From: JBGLNL01 sp964548045
GTDB lineage: Bacteria; Chloroflexota; Dehalococcoidia; SZUA-161; SpSt-899
Reading direction: 5' to 3'
DNA: 7,046 bases
Assembly: GCA_964548045.1 (NCBI GenBank)
Contig: CAZJQZ010000127.1
Coordinates: 1 to 7,046 of the forward strand
Shown piece by piece: positions 1 through 5,729 of the stretch. Each line of letters starts with the position of its first letter. Position 1 is the stretch's first letter. A model generated the notes under the pieces. The model saw nothing but the letters and a program-made list of their open reading frames with translations, ran no database searches and was not told the DNA's origin. Position numbers and translations under genes: made by a program.

Positions 1-629
1 TCGATCAGACGTGTTTTGATAGCGTCGATCTTTTCCTGCAAATCAGGATCAACCGGGGTCACGTTCTGCAACGCATAGTCCACAAAGGCATTGTGACGTA
101 AAGGCACACCCTTGGGGAGCCCGGTAGTTCCGGCAGTATACATCAGGATGGTTACATCATCATCGCCGATCTCAACAAATGCTTCATCCGGTGATGCGTT
201 GGTTATGATCTCATCGTAACTGGCCATGCCCTCGACTTTGCTGTCCAGGGATACCAGTTGCGGGGACGAGGTGAGATCGGGCTGCATCGATTTCACCATG
301 TCGATATAGCGATCACCGGCAAACAGAACCTTGCTCTCCGAGCTATTGAGCATGTGGGTCAGTTCCTTCTCCTTTGCCCTGAAATTCAACGGGACAAAAA
401 TAGCGCCGACTCTGGCAACTGCGAAGTATATCTCCACAAATTGATTGCAGTTCACCTGAAGCACTGCTACGCGCTCACCCTTCTGGATACCCATTCCCTG
501 CAGGGCATTGGCCAGACGGTTGACCCGCTCAGCGACCTCGGCAAAAGAATAGCGTTTGCCTTCAAAGATGACGCATGGTCTGTCCGGTACTATTAGACTG
601 GTGATGTTGAGAAATTCCGTGGTATTCAT
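1..629 (-). CDS. AMP-forming acyl-CoA synthetase / ligase, N-terminal part (cut by window edge)
   Basis: The frame opens at an ATG at 629 and stays open to the window edge, giving 209 codons of a protein that normally has about 500-550. The adenylate-forming family activates a carboxylic acid with ATP to an acyl-AMP and then transfers it to CoA in the cytoplasm. The N-terminal half is clearly visible: an early SFAEVAERVNRLANAL stretch, the VAVLQVNCNQFVEIYFA and GAIFVPLNFR segments, and the phosphate-binding A3 motif TAGTTGLPKG at about residues 165-174. The A3 motif has Ala where Ser is commoner, which the family tolerates. An AGGAGGA Shine-Dalgarno at 642-648 supports this start. It is last of the visible genes in the queH-crotonase-crotonase-sirtuin cluster, 52 nt after the sirtuin stop. 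The substrate cannot be read: the acid-binding residues and the acetylatable A10 lysine lie outside the window. A CaiC/long-chain-type ligase is the likeliest class. Confidence 0.93.
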   Translation of the reverse strand, partial: MNTTEFLNITSLIVPDRPCVIFEGKRYSFAEVAERVNRLANALQGMGIQKGERVAVLQVNCNQFVEIYFAVARVGAIFVPLNFRAKEKELTHMLNSSESKVLFAGDRYIDMVKSMQPDLTSSPQLVSLDSKVEGMASYDEIITNASPDEAFVEIGDDDVTILMYTAGTTGLPKGVPLRHNAFVDYALQNVTPVDPDLQEKIDAIKTRLI

Positions 630-681
630 GTTTGAGTGTTTTCCTCCTGTGTTAATCTTTAAGGATATCTGTTAAGCTGCT

Positions 682-1464
682 TTACAGCTTCTTCCTTACA
701 ATTTCCATCGCACCGGACATCGTTTCCCCGGCACTTTCGTGTATGCACACATCGGCATGCGAATCCAGATCAGTGCGATCACGGTTTATTATAACAATCT
801 TGGCTCCCGATTGCACTGCATAGCGTGGGATCAGCGCTGCCGGATACACCACAAGCGAAGACCCGATGACGATACAAAGATCGCAATTTTGCGCCCGTTG
901 CTGGGATTCGCTCAGAACTTTTTCAGGTAAAGCCTCCCCGAAGAATACGGCATCCGGTTTGAGCAGTCCCCCGCACTTCCCGCACTCAGGTATTTCTGTG
1001 CCTTGCCCCATCCACTCGCGGAGCTCATCCATGGAGTAGTAATTCCCGCATTTCAAGCATATCGCTCTCTCCAGCGTGCCGTGAACATGGAACACCAGTT
1101 CGGGTGAATTACCGGCCTCTTCATGAAGTCCATCGACATTCTGAGTGACGATGCAATCAAGCTTCCCCATTCTCTCCAGTTCGGCGCCGGCATAGTGAGC
1201 TGCATTTGGTGATGTGCCGGTATGGGGAATAAAATCATCCTGAAGGAGAGCTTTCCAGTGCATCTTGCGGGCATCGATATCGTTCAGGAAACGCTGGAGA
1301 GTGAACATCTCCGGATCGTGTTTTTCCCAGATGCCGCCCGGACTGCGGAAGTCGGGGATGCCTGATTCCGTGCTTACGCCCGCGCCGGTGAAGATCACGA
1401 TTTTATTCGAATCAACGATCAGTTCGGCCAGCTTTTCAACGAGCACCCCAAATGAAGAAGACAT
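682..1464 (-). CDS. Sir2-family NAD-dependent protein deacylase (sirtuin)
   Basis: This 260-residue protein is a full-length bacterial sirtuin. Sirtuins remove acyl groups from lysines using NAD, releasing nicotinamide and O-acyl-ADP-ribose. Visible motifs, in order: GAGVSTESGIPDFR (residues 27-40, NAD binding), TQNVDGLH (107-114), the catalytic His128 in HVHG, four zinc cysteines as two CxxC pairs (136/139 and 161/164), KPDAVFFGE (169-177), and GSSLVVYP (201-208). The Tyr-x-x-Arg pair that marks desuccinylases of the CobB/SIRT5 type is not apparent in the region after GGIW, so deacetylation or another neutral deacylation is likelier. The ATG shares one base with the TAA stop of the upstream crotonase (TAATG), implying translational coupling. 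An acyl-CoA synthetase gene follows. In other bacteria sirtuins reactivate acetylated acyl-CoA synthetases, so that ligase is a plausible substrate; this is inference from position. Confidence 0.96.
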   Translation of the reverse strand: MSSSFGVLVEKLAELIVDSNKIVIFTGAGVSTESGIPDFRSPGGIWEKHDPEMFTLQRFLNDIDARKMHWKALLQDDFIPHTGTSPNAAHYAGAELERMGKLDCIVTQNVDGLHEEAGNSPELVFHVHGTLERAICLKCGNYYSMDELREWMGQGTEIPECGKCGGLLKPDAVFFGEALPEKVLSESQQRAQNCDLCIVIGSSLVVYPAALIPRYAVQSGAKIVIINRDRTDLDSHADVCIHESAGETMSGAMEIVRKKL

Positions 1465-2198
1465 TACTTCGTTATCTCTCCGGCAGCCAGCGCAAATGCC
1501 AGCCTTTTTTCCAGGTCCAGTCCCTGATCCAATGTCATGTCGAGCCCTCTGGTAATGGCTGCTTTTGCATATTCAAGAGCATCGGGGTTGCTTGCCATAA
1601 TCCGGCTGGCGACAGCTTCCGCCGTAGTATAAAGTTGTTCACGTGGCACGACCTGATTAATAAGCCCGATACGCAGGGCTTCGGCGGCATCAACACGGTC
1701 GGCGGTTAGAACGATTTCGGAAACACTGCCATGCAGAACCAGCCGGGGCATGGTCTGTGATCCCCCCGCTGTGGGAACCATACCGAGATTAGCTTCAGGA
1801 AGTCCGAACTGGGAATCCTCGGAGGCAATGCGAATATCGCAACACATGGCCATTTCGATTCCAGCACCGAGAGCAAATCCGCCAATAGCAGCGATCATCG
1901 GTTTTTGCACACTAAGGAACATCCCCCAGAGATCGTGCTCCCAGCGTATCTGGCGGGCGATTGTCTGCGAAGGCGCTGTGCCAAATTCGGAGATATCCGC
2001 TCCAGCGGAAAAAGCTCTGTCCCCAGCACCCCTGATAATGCCCACTCTTACTTCCGGGTCATCCTTTATAGCCGGGAGTATTTCGTAGAGTTCATCGCGC
2101 ATTTTAATGCAAACTGCATTCATGGCCTTCGGCCGATTGAGCGTGATCCAGGCTATTCCGTTAGATTTTTCGTAGATTATGTATTCAAAAGCGCTCAT
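1464..2198 (-). CDS. Enoyl-CoA hydratase/isomerase (crotonase family), short C-terminus
   Basis: This 244-residue protein belongs to the crotonase superfamily, which acts on acyl-CoA thioesters through an oxyanion hole. The first oxyanion element is FSAGADI (residues 63-69) and the second FALGAGIE (108-115). Both glutamates that catalyse hydration in rat mitochondrial enoyl-CoA hydratase (Glu144 and Glu164) have counterparts, Glu115 and Glu135, with the same 20-residue spacing. True hydratase activity is therefore credible. The protein ends at AFALAAGEITK, where relatives continue for roughly 25-30 more residues with a T-D--EG--AF-EKR-P-F pattern, so the C-terminal tail is missing. The stop overlaps the start of the sirtuin gene. 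An ACAGGT Shine-Dalgarno 8 nt upstream supports the ATG at 2198. The next gene upstream is a paralogue; both end in a similar G(L/M)DMT--QGL-LE helix. Substrate unknown. Confidence 0.95.
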   Translation of the reverse strand: MSAFEYIIYEKSNGIAWITLNRPKAMNAVCIKMRDELYEILPAIKDDPEVRVGIIRGAGDRAFSAGADISEFGTAPSQTIARQIRWEHDLWGMFLSVQKPMIAAIGGFALGAGIEMAMCCDIRIASEDSQFGLPEANLGMVPTAGGSQTMPRLVLHGSVSEIVLTADRVDAAEALRIGLINQVVPREQLYTTAEAVASRIMASNPDALEYAKAAITRGLDMTLDQGLDLEKRLAFALAAGEITK

Positions 2199-2205
2199 TT
2201 TTATT

Positions 2206-2243
2206 ACCTGTCAAAGTCATTCTGGCGACCTGTTAAGTCATTC
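2206..2243 (-). repeat. 22-nt-period tandem near-duplication between the two crotonase genes
   Basis: Read on the minus strand, GAATGACTTAACAGGT (2243-2228) is followed five bases later by GAATGACTTTGACAGGT (2222-2206). The copies differ only by a small change in the middle. The first copy contains the TGA stop of the upstream crotonase. The second supplies the ACAGGT Shine-Dalgarno of the downstream crotonase. It looks like a local duplication of an intercistronic segment holding both a stop and a ribosome-binding site. Confidence 0.75.
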
Positions 2244-2981
2244 ACCCTTAAATTCCGGAGTTCGTTTCTCCTGAAAAGCGATTATCCCCTCAGTGCGGTC
2301 CTTGGTACTGTGGAGCAAAAACGAAAGGTCAGCCTCCAAACCCAATCCCTGCCCGATGGTCATATCCATTCCTTTGCTGATGGCTTCTTTGCCGTATCTT
2401 TCAGCGATTGGGCCTTTAGATGCCAGTTTTAGTGCCAGCTGTTCGACCTCAGAAGTTAGTTCATCGGGCGAAACCACCCTGTTTACCAGCCCGATTTGCC
2501 AAGCTTCATCTGCATCAATAATGGTGGCGGTGAGAATCATCTCCAGCGCTTTACCACGTCCCACGATTCTGGGCAACCGCTGAGTTCCGCCTCCAGAGGG
2601 GATGAACCCCTGAGAAACCTCCGGGAAACCAAAACGAGCATCTTTCGCAGCCAGCCGAAGATCACAGACCAGCGCAAGCTCCAGCCCGGGACCTGTCGAA
2701 TCGCCATTGATAGCAGCAATAACAGGACACTTAAGCGAAGCGATTGCATTTGAAGCTATACGTGGTGCAGACAGGTCAGTTTCAGCCTCTCCAACCGAAA
2801 AGGAATTCCCCTCTGCTCCGAGTACAGTTACCCGGATATCATCGTCCTGATATATTGATTCACAACACATGGCAAGCTCATCCGCCATTGCCCGGTTGAT
2901 CGCGTTACCGGCTTCAACACGGTTCAATTTCACATAGGCTACGCTGCCTTTCTTTTCGTAACTGATGTTTTTATAGGTCAT
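2238..2981 (-). CDS. Divergent enoyl-CoA hydratase/isomerase-family protein
   Basis: This is a second crotonase-superfamily protein, 247 residues from the ATG at 2981. A GTG three codons further upstream (2990) is in frame, but the AGAGGT Shine-Dalgarno at 2989-2994 overlaps it and sits 7 nt before the ATG, so the ATG is preferred. The core NGDSTGPGLELALVCDLRL is followed by FGFPE and PSGGGTQRLPR. Both catalytic-type glutamates are kept (Glu101 and Glu121, 20 apart). The oxyanion elements are odd: FSVGEAE replaces the usual AGAD type at 61-67, and Pro98 stands where the second oxyanion backbone NH should come from. The loop between the two elements is also about 16 residues shorter than in the neighbouring crotonase. 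The C-terminus is complete (EKRTPEFKG). It may act on a different CoA ester or isomerise rather than hydrate. The gene follows queH by 12 nt. Confidence 0.93.
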   Translation of the reverse strand: MTYKNISYEKKGSVAYVKLNRVEAGNAINRAMADELAMCCESIYQDDDIRVTVLGAEGNSFSVGEAETDLSAPRIASNAIASLKCPVIAAINGDSTGPGLELALVCDLRLAAKDARFGFPEVSQGFIPSGGGTQRLPRIVGRGKALEMILTATIIDADEAWQIGLVNRVVSPDELTSEVEQLALKLASKGPIAERYGKEAISKGMDMTIGQGLGLEADLSFLLHSTKDRTEGIIAFQEKRTPEFKGE

Positions 2982-2988
2982 TTTGTGC

Positions 2989-2994
2989 ACCTCT
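2989..2994 (-). promoter_or_regulatory. Shine-Dalgarno that fixes the start of the divergent crotonase
   Basis: AGAGGT on the minus strand shares its first base with the last base of the queH TAA stop and ends 7 nt before the ATG at 2981. It overlaps the alternative GTG at 2990, which argues against that start. The stop/ribosome-site overlap suggests coupled translation of queH and the crotonase. Confidence 0.7.
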
Positions 2995-3533
2995 TAAATC
3001 TTCACTTTGGCATACCTTTCATATTCGCTGTAAATACATCCGCAGTATTTCTGGAAGTATAGATCGAGCTCCCTGGCCATCCGGTGGCTTTCGCGGAAAC
3101 CCGGACTGAAATCTTCGAACATGAATTCGACTTCGTTCTCCTGAGCAGCCTGATCGCCGATCTCCCGTATCAACTCGTGATCCTGATAAGGGCTGATTAG
3201 CAACGTGGTAGTGAATGTATCAAAGCCATTTTCCCGTGCGATTCGGGCTGTTTTGTTCAGCCGTATGCGATAGCAATCGCGACAGCGATCCCCTTCGTGT
3301 CCTGCCACAGCGCGAATGAAATCAACCATTTCATAACCTTCCGTAACAATCAGAGGGAATTCCCATGCTTTTGACAGGGTCTGCATGGCTTCCAGCCGCT
3401 TCCGATGCTCGGTGAACGGATGGATATTAGGATTGTGCCAGAGGGCCGAAACTTTGAGGCCCTGCTCCTCAAGATTTCTTACCGTATAAGTGGCGCAGGG
3501 GCCACAACAGCTATGCAACAAAACAGAGGCCAT
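2994..3533 (-). CDS. queH: Epoxyqueuosine reductase QueH
   Basis: This 179-residue protein matches the QueH (formerly DUF208) family, the non-cobalamin enzyme that reduces epoxyqueuosine to queuosine at wobble position 34 of tRNAs with GUN anticodons. It is a cytoplasmic iron-sulfur protein. Visible signatures are LLHSCCGPC (residues 5-13, with Cys9, Cys10 and Cys13), HNPNIHP (33-39), RCRDCYRIRL (83-92, Cys84 and Cys87), FTTTLLISPYQ (107-117), and the C-terminal QKYCGCIYS (161-169). The cysteines at the start and in the RCxxC motif are the expected metal ligands. Length is normal for the family. The ATG at 3533 has a GGAGGG Shine-Dalgarno 7 nt upstream. It is first in a leftward cluster with two crotonases, a sirtuin and an acyl-CoA ligase, to which it has no obvious metabolic link. 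No other queuosine genes are in the window. Confidence 0.95.
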   Translation of the reverse strand: MASVLLHSCCGPCATYTVRNLEEQGLKVSALWHNPNIHPFTEHRKRLEAMQTLSKAWEFPLIVTEGYEMVDFIRAVAGHEGDRCRDCYRIRLNKTARIARENGFDTFTTTLLISPYQDHELIREIGDQAAQENEVEFMFEDFSPGFRESHRMARELDLYFQKYCGCIYSEYERYAKVKI

Positions 3534-3564
3534 GCCAATTCCCTCCGCTATTATAGCAGATAGA

Positions 3565-3594
3565 ATAATAGATTGGGTATGGCGGTTGTTTCAA
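3565..3594 (-). promoter_or_regulatory. Putative sigma-70-type promoter for the queH operon
   Basis: On the minus strand TTGAAA (3594-3589) lies 18 nt before TATTAT (3570-3565), each one mismatch from consensus. Transcription would begin about 25 nt upstream of the queH ATG and include the GGAGGG site. A perfect TATAAT with an extended TGC (3558-3550) also lies nearby, but it would start transcripts inside the Shine-Dalgarno and is less convincing. Prediction from sequence only. Confidence 0.45.
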
Positions 3595-3614
3595 AGGCTC
3601 CAATTCAATACAAT
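3586..3614 (+). promoter_or_regulatory. Putative sigma-70-type promoter for the FAD oxidoreductase
   Basis: TTGTTT (3586-3591) is separated by 17 nt from TACAAT (3609-3614). A second TACAAT at 3619-3624 is part of a 10-bp tandem repeat (TACAATAAAG, TACAATGAAG). The -35 element overlaps that of the opposing queH promoter by 3 bases, so the two may compete for polymerase. Prediction from sequence only. Confidence 0.4.
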
Positions 3615-3659
3615 AAAGTACAATGAAGATGGATAAAACTTTAGATTAGAGGAAGAAAA

Positions 3660-4772
3660 ATGTCGAACAAATGGGATGTAATAGTAGTTGGTGCCGGGCC
3701 AGGTGGAGCCCTGGCTGCCCGCAAATGCGCTTCAAAAGGGCTGAAGACGCTTCTGCTGGAAAAACAAAAACTGCCCCGTGATAAGGTCTGCTCCGGGATG
3801 ATTATGGGTGAGTGGGCCCAGAAGATACTGAGAGAGGGATTCGGTGAAATCCCGGAGGAAGTGCTGGTTGAACCCGGATCACTGCTGGGCTATGCGGTGC
3901 ATGTGCCGGGAACTCCTGTTCAAACGCTGAATATGAATACTCCCATCACCTGGAGGAAGCACCTCGATTACTGGATGACCAAAAAGGCTCGTAATGCCGG
4001 GGCTCAGATATGGGATGACGCAAGGGTCATTGATGTTAATGAGCAAAGCGAACAGTATACCGTGATGGTCAAACGTGAAGGAGAAATCATTGCCCTGCAA
4101 TCGGATTTTCTGGTTGGGGCAGATGGAGCCAGGTCGGCGGTTCGCGGAGCACTATTCCCCGATCTGCAACCCATTTACTGGCACTGCTACCGAGAGTGCT
4201 ATGATGTCAGGCTCGATCTTCCAGAACGGCGTTTCAACTTCTTCTCCACCATCGAGACAGCACCCTTCTATTTCTGTACGCATGATAAAGACGGATATAT
4301 GCTGATGGAAGGGGGAGCACCTGTAGGGCAAATCAGGCAAACCGCAACTCAATCCCGCCGGTTCCTGATTGAGAATCATGGCCTCGATCCGCAAAAAGAG
4401 CCTTTATGGAAGGATGGGTGCGTTGAACCGATTTTGTACAAAGAGTTATTTGCGAAGGATTTTCGTCCGGCCAGAGGTAATGCGTTGATAGTGGGCGATG
4501 CGGCCGGTATGAATATGCCAGTAACAGGTGAAGGAGTGGGAACCTCGCTCATGACCGGGCTTGAGGCTGCAAACGCCATCATCGAAGCATGTGAAAATGG
4601 CGGGACGGCAGCAGAAGTTTACCTGAAGGTAATTGATGAGATTTCAGGCAAATTCCAGAATATTTACCAGTTTTCCAAGAGGATAAAATCTGCCGCTGCC
4701 ACGGGCGATCCGGGCGCTCTATCAGCTGCCCTGCTGGAATCATGGGATTATGCTTTGCATATATTCCAGTAA
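3660..4772 (+). CDS. FAD-dependent oxidoreductase, geranylgeranyl-reductase-like (COG0644 type)
   Basis: This 370-residue protein is a group-A flavoprotein. An N-terminal dinucleotide-binding motif GAGPGG (residues 11-16) ends with the acidic Glu34 in LLLEK, which binds the FAD ribose. KVCSGMI (42-48) resembles the cysteine-containing motif of geranylgeranyl reductases. VGADGARSAVR (152-162) and VGDAAGMNMPVTGEGVG (278-294) are the second and third FAD-contact motifs. Family members reduce polyprenyl double bonds or hydroxylate/reduce other hydrophobic substrates; the substrate-pocket motif of true geranylgeranyl reductases is not clear here, so the substrate is unknown. There is no signal peptide or membrane helix. 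The ATG at 3660 is preceded by AGAGGA at 3648-3653. The gene stands alone on the plus strand, divergent from queH and convergent with nadA, so its neighbours give little clue to its role. Confidence 0.88.
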   Translation: MSNKWDVIVVGAGPGGALAARKCASKGLKTLLLEKQKLPRDKVCSGMIMGEWAQKILREGFGEIPEEVLVEPGSLLGYAVHVPGTPVQTLNMNTPITWRKHLDYWMTKKARNAGAQIWDDARVIDVNEQSEQYTVMVKREGEIIALQSDFLVGADGARSAVRGALFPDLQPIYWHCYRECYDVRLDLPERRFNFFSTIETAPFYFCTHDKDGYMLMEGGAPVGQIRQTATQSRRFLIENHGLDPQKEPLWKDGCVEPILYKELFAKDFRPARGNALIVGDAAGMNMPVTGEGVGTSLMTGLEAANAIIEACENGGTAAEVYLKVIDEISGKFQNIYQFSKRIKSAAATGDPGALSAALLESWDYALHIFQ

Positions 4773-4794
4773 GGGCAGGTTTGAAACCTGTCCC
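4773..4794. terminator. Inverted repeat between convergent genes, possible bidirectional terminator
   Basis: GGG plus CAGGTTT (4773-4782) faces AAACCTG plus TCCC (4784-4794) around a central G. The arms pair with one bulged base. The repeat starts right after the TAA of the FAD oxidoreductase and touches the TAG of nadA. It could fold in transcripts from either side. No T-tract follows on either strand, so it is not a textbook intrinsic terminator. It could equally be a dispersed palindromic (REP-like) repeat. Confidence 0.5.
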
Positions 4795-5708
4795 TAAGTT
4801 ACTTCAAGCATCCGGTCAACGGATGCTTGAGCCTTTATGCGAATCTCCTCCGGCACTTTCACCTCAGGGGACAAATTCTCAAGAGATTGAAGCACTTTTT
4901 CCAATGTTATAAGTTTCATATCCGGACAGATAGCCTGCTCCGAAATAGGAATGAATTTTTTGCCCGGGTTTTCTTTTCGCAAGCGATGTATTATGCCAAT
5001 TTCAGTGCCCACGATCAATTCCGGAACATCATCGCGCGCAGCATAGCGAAGTATGCCGCTTGTGCTGCCAGCCTCGTCAGCCAGCGAGATAACCTCCGAA
5101 GGGCACTCCGGGTGGACAACCACCTTAGCGTTGGGGTATTCCTTTCGCAGACGTTTGATATCTTCCGGCAATACCCGGACATGAGTCGGACAGTACCCCT
5201 GCCAGGAGATAACATTTCGATTTGACATGTTTGCCGAATAATTGCCCAAATGCTGATCCGGCACAAAAATGATTTCCTGCTCGGCTGGTATTTGTGCCAC
5301 GATTTTGGGCCCGTTGGCTGAAGTGCAGCAGATATCGCTTTCAGCTTTAACCTCAGCAGAAGAGTTGACATAACATATAACTATAGCATTGGGGTATTCC
5401 GATTTCTTCCGGCGTAACTGTTCAGCGGTGATCATATCGGCCATTGGGCAACCGGAGTTAATATCCGGCAGAAGAACCTTTTTACGCGGACAAAGGATGG
5501 AGGCGGTTTCCGCCATAAAATGGACTCCGCAAAAGACGATCACATCCGCATCGGTTTGGGCTGCCTTCTGACTCAACTCCAGTGAGTCCCCGGCAAAATC
5601 AGCTATATCCTGAATTTCACCAAGCTGGTAATTATGAGCCAGAATGATAGCATTTCTTTCCTGCCGCAACCGGTTTATTTTTTCAAGCAACGCAAGATCG
5701 GCGCTCAT
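4794..5708 (-). CDS. nadA: Quinolinate synthase NadA
   Basis: NadA condenses iminoaspartate with dihydroxyacetone phosphate to make quinolinate, the second step of de novo NAD synthesis, using an oxygen-sensitive [4Fe-4S] cluster. The 304-residue protein has the short-form length. Visible features: AHNYQ (residues 24-28), GDSLELS (40-46), CGVHFMAETA (60-69), and the three cluster cysteines Cys87 (in SGCPMA), Cys173 (in GYCPTH) and Cys261 (in AICPDM), spaced as in archaeal and Thermotoga NadA. HPECP (199-203), GSTSG (214-218), and GTEIG (234-238) are substrate-site motifs. The ATG at 5708 follows an AGGA at 5717-5720 with 8-nt spacing. No nadB or nadC is in the window, so iminoaspartate must come from elsewhere (L-aspartate oxidase or dehydrogenase). 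The gene starts just downstream of a broken NifX-like frame and its 3' end carries a perfect hairpin sequence. Confidence 0.97.
   Translation of the reverse strand: MSADLALLEKINRLRQERNAIILAHNYQLGEIQDIADFAGDSLELSQKAAQTDADVIVFCGVHFMAETASILCPRKKVLLPDINSGCPMADMITAEQLRRKKSEYPNAIVICYVNSSAEVKAESDICCTSANGPKIVAQIPAEQEIIFVPDQHLGNYSANMSNRNVISWQGYCPTHVRVLPEDIKRLRKEYPNAKVVVHPECPSEVISLADEAGSTSGILRYAARDDVPELIVGTEIGIIHRLRKENPGKKFIPISEQAICPDMKLITLEKVLQSLENLSPEVKVPEEIRIKAQASVDRMLEVT
4804..4830. repeat. Perfect 11-bp inverted repeat inside the 3' end of nadA
   Basis: TCAAGCATCCG (4804-4814) and CGGATGCTTGA (4820-4830) are exact reverse complements around a 5-nt loop. The stem encodes part of the last dozen residues of NadA and lies only 9 nt from the inverted repeat at 4773-4794. 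It would form a stable hairpin in nadA mRNA and in any read-through from the FAD oxidoreductase. There is no following T-tract. A role in 3'-end formation or mRNA stability is inferred. Confidence 0.6.
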
Positions 5709-5729
5709 TTTTTCTTTCCTTTCACTTAC

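Noticed and set aside
258..596. A 112-codon plus-strand open frame
   Set aside because: It is antisense to the acyl-CoA synthetase coding region with its A3 motif and strong Shine-Dalgarno.
1905..2432. A 175-codon plus-strand open frame
   Set aside because: It lies antisense across both crotonase genes and their junction, whose minus-strand products have clear family motifs. It has no recognisable domain or ribosome site.
3550..3558. Perfect TATAAT with extended TGC as the queH promoter
   Set aside because: Transcription would begin inside the GGAGGG ribosome site, leaving no usable leader; the TTGAAA/TATTAT pair fits better.
3623..3649. Tiny upstream frame (MKMDKTLD) whose TAG overlaps the oxidoreductase Shine-Dalgarno
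   Set aside because: There is no ribosome site before its ATGs, and an eight-codon frame is expected by chance in AT-rich leader.
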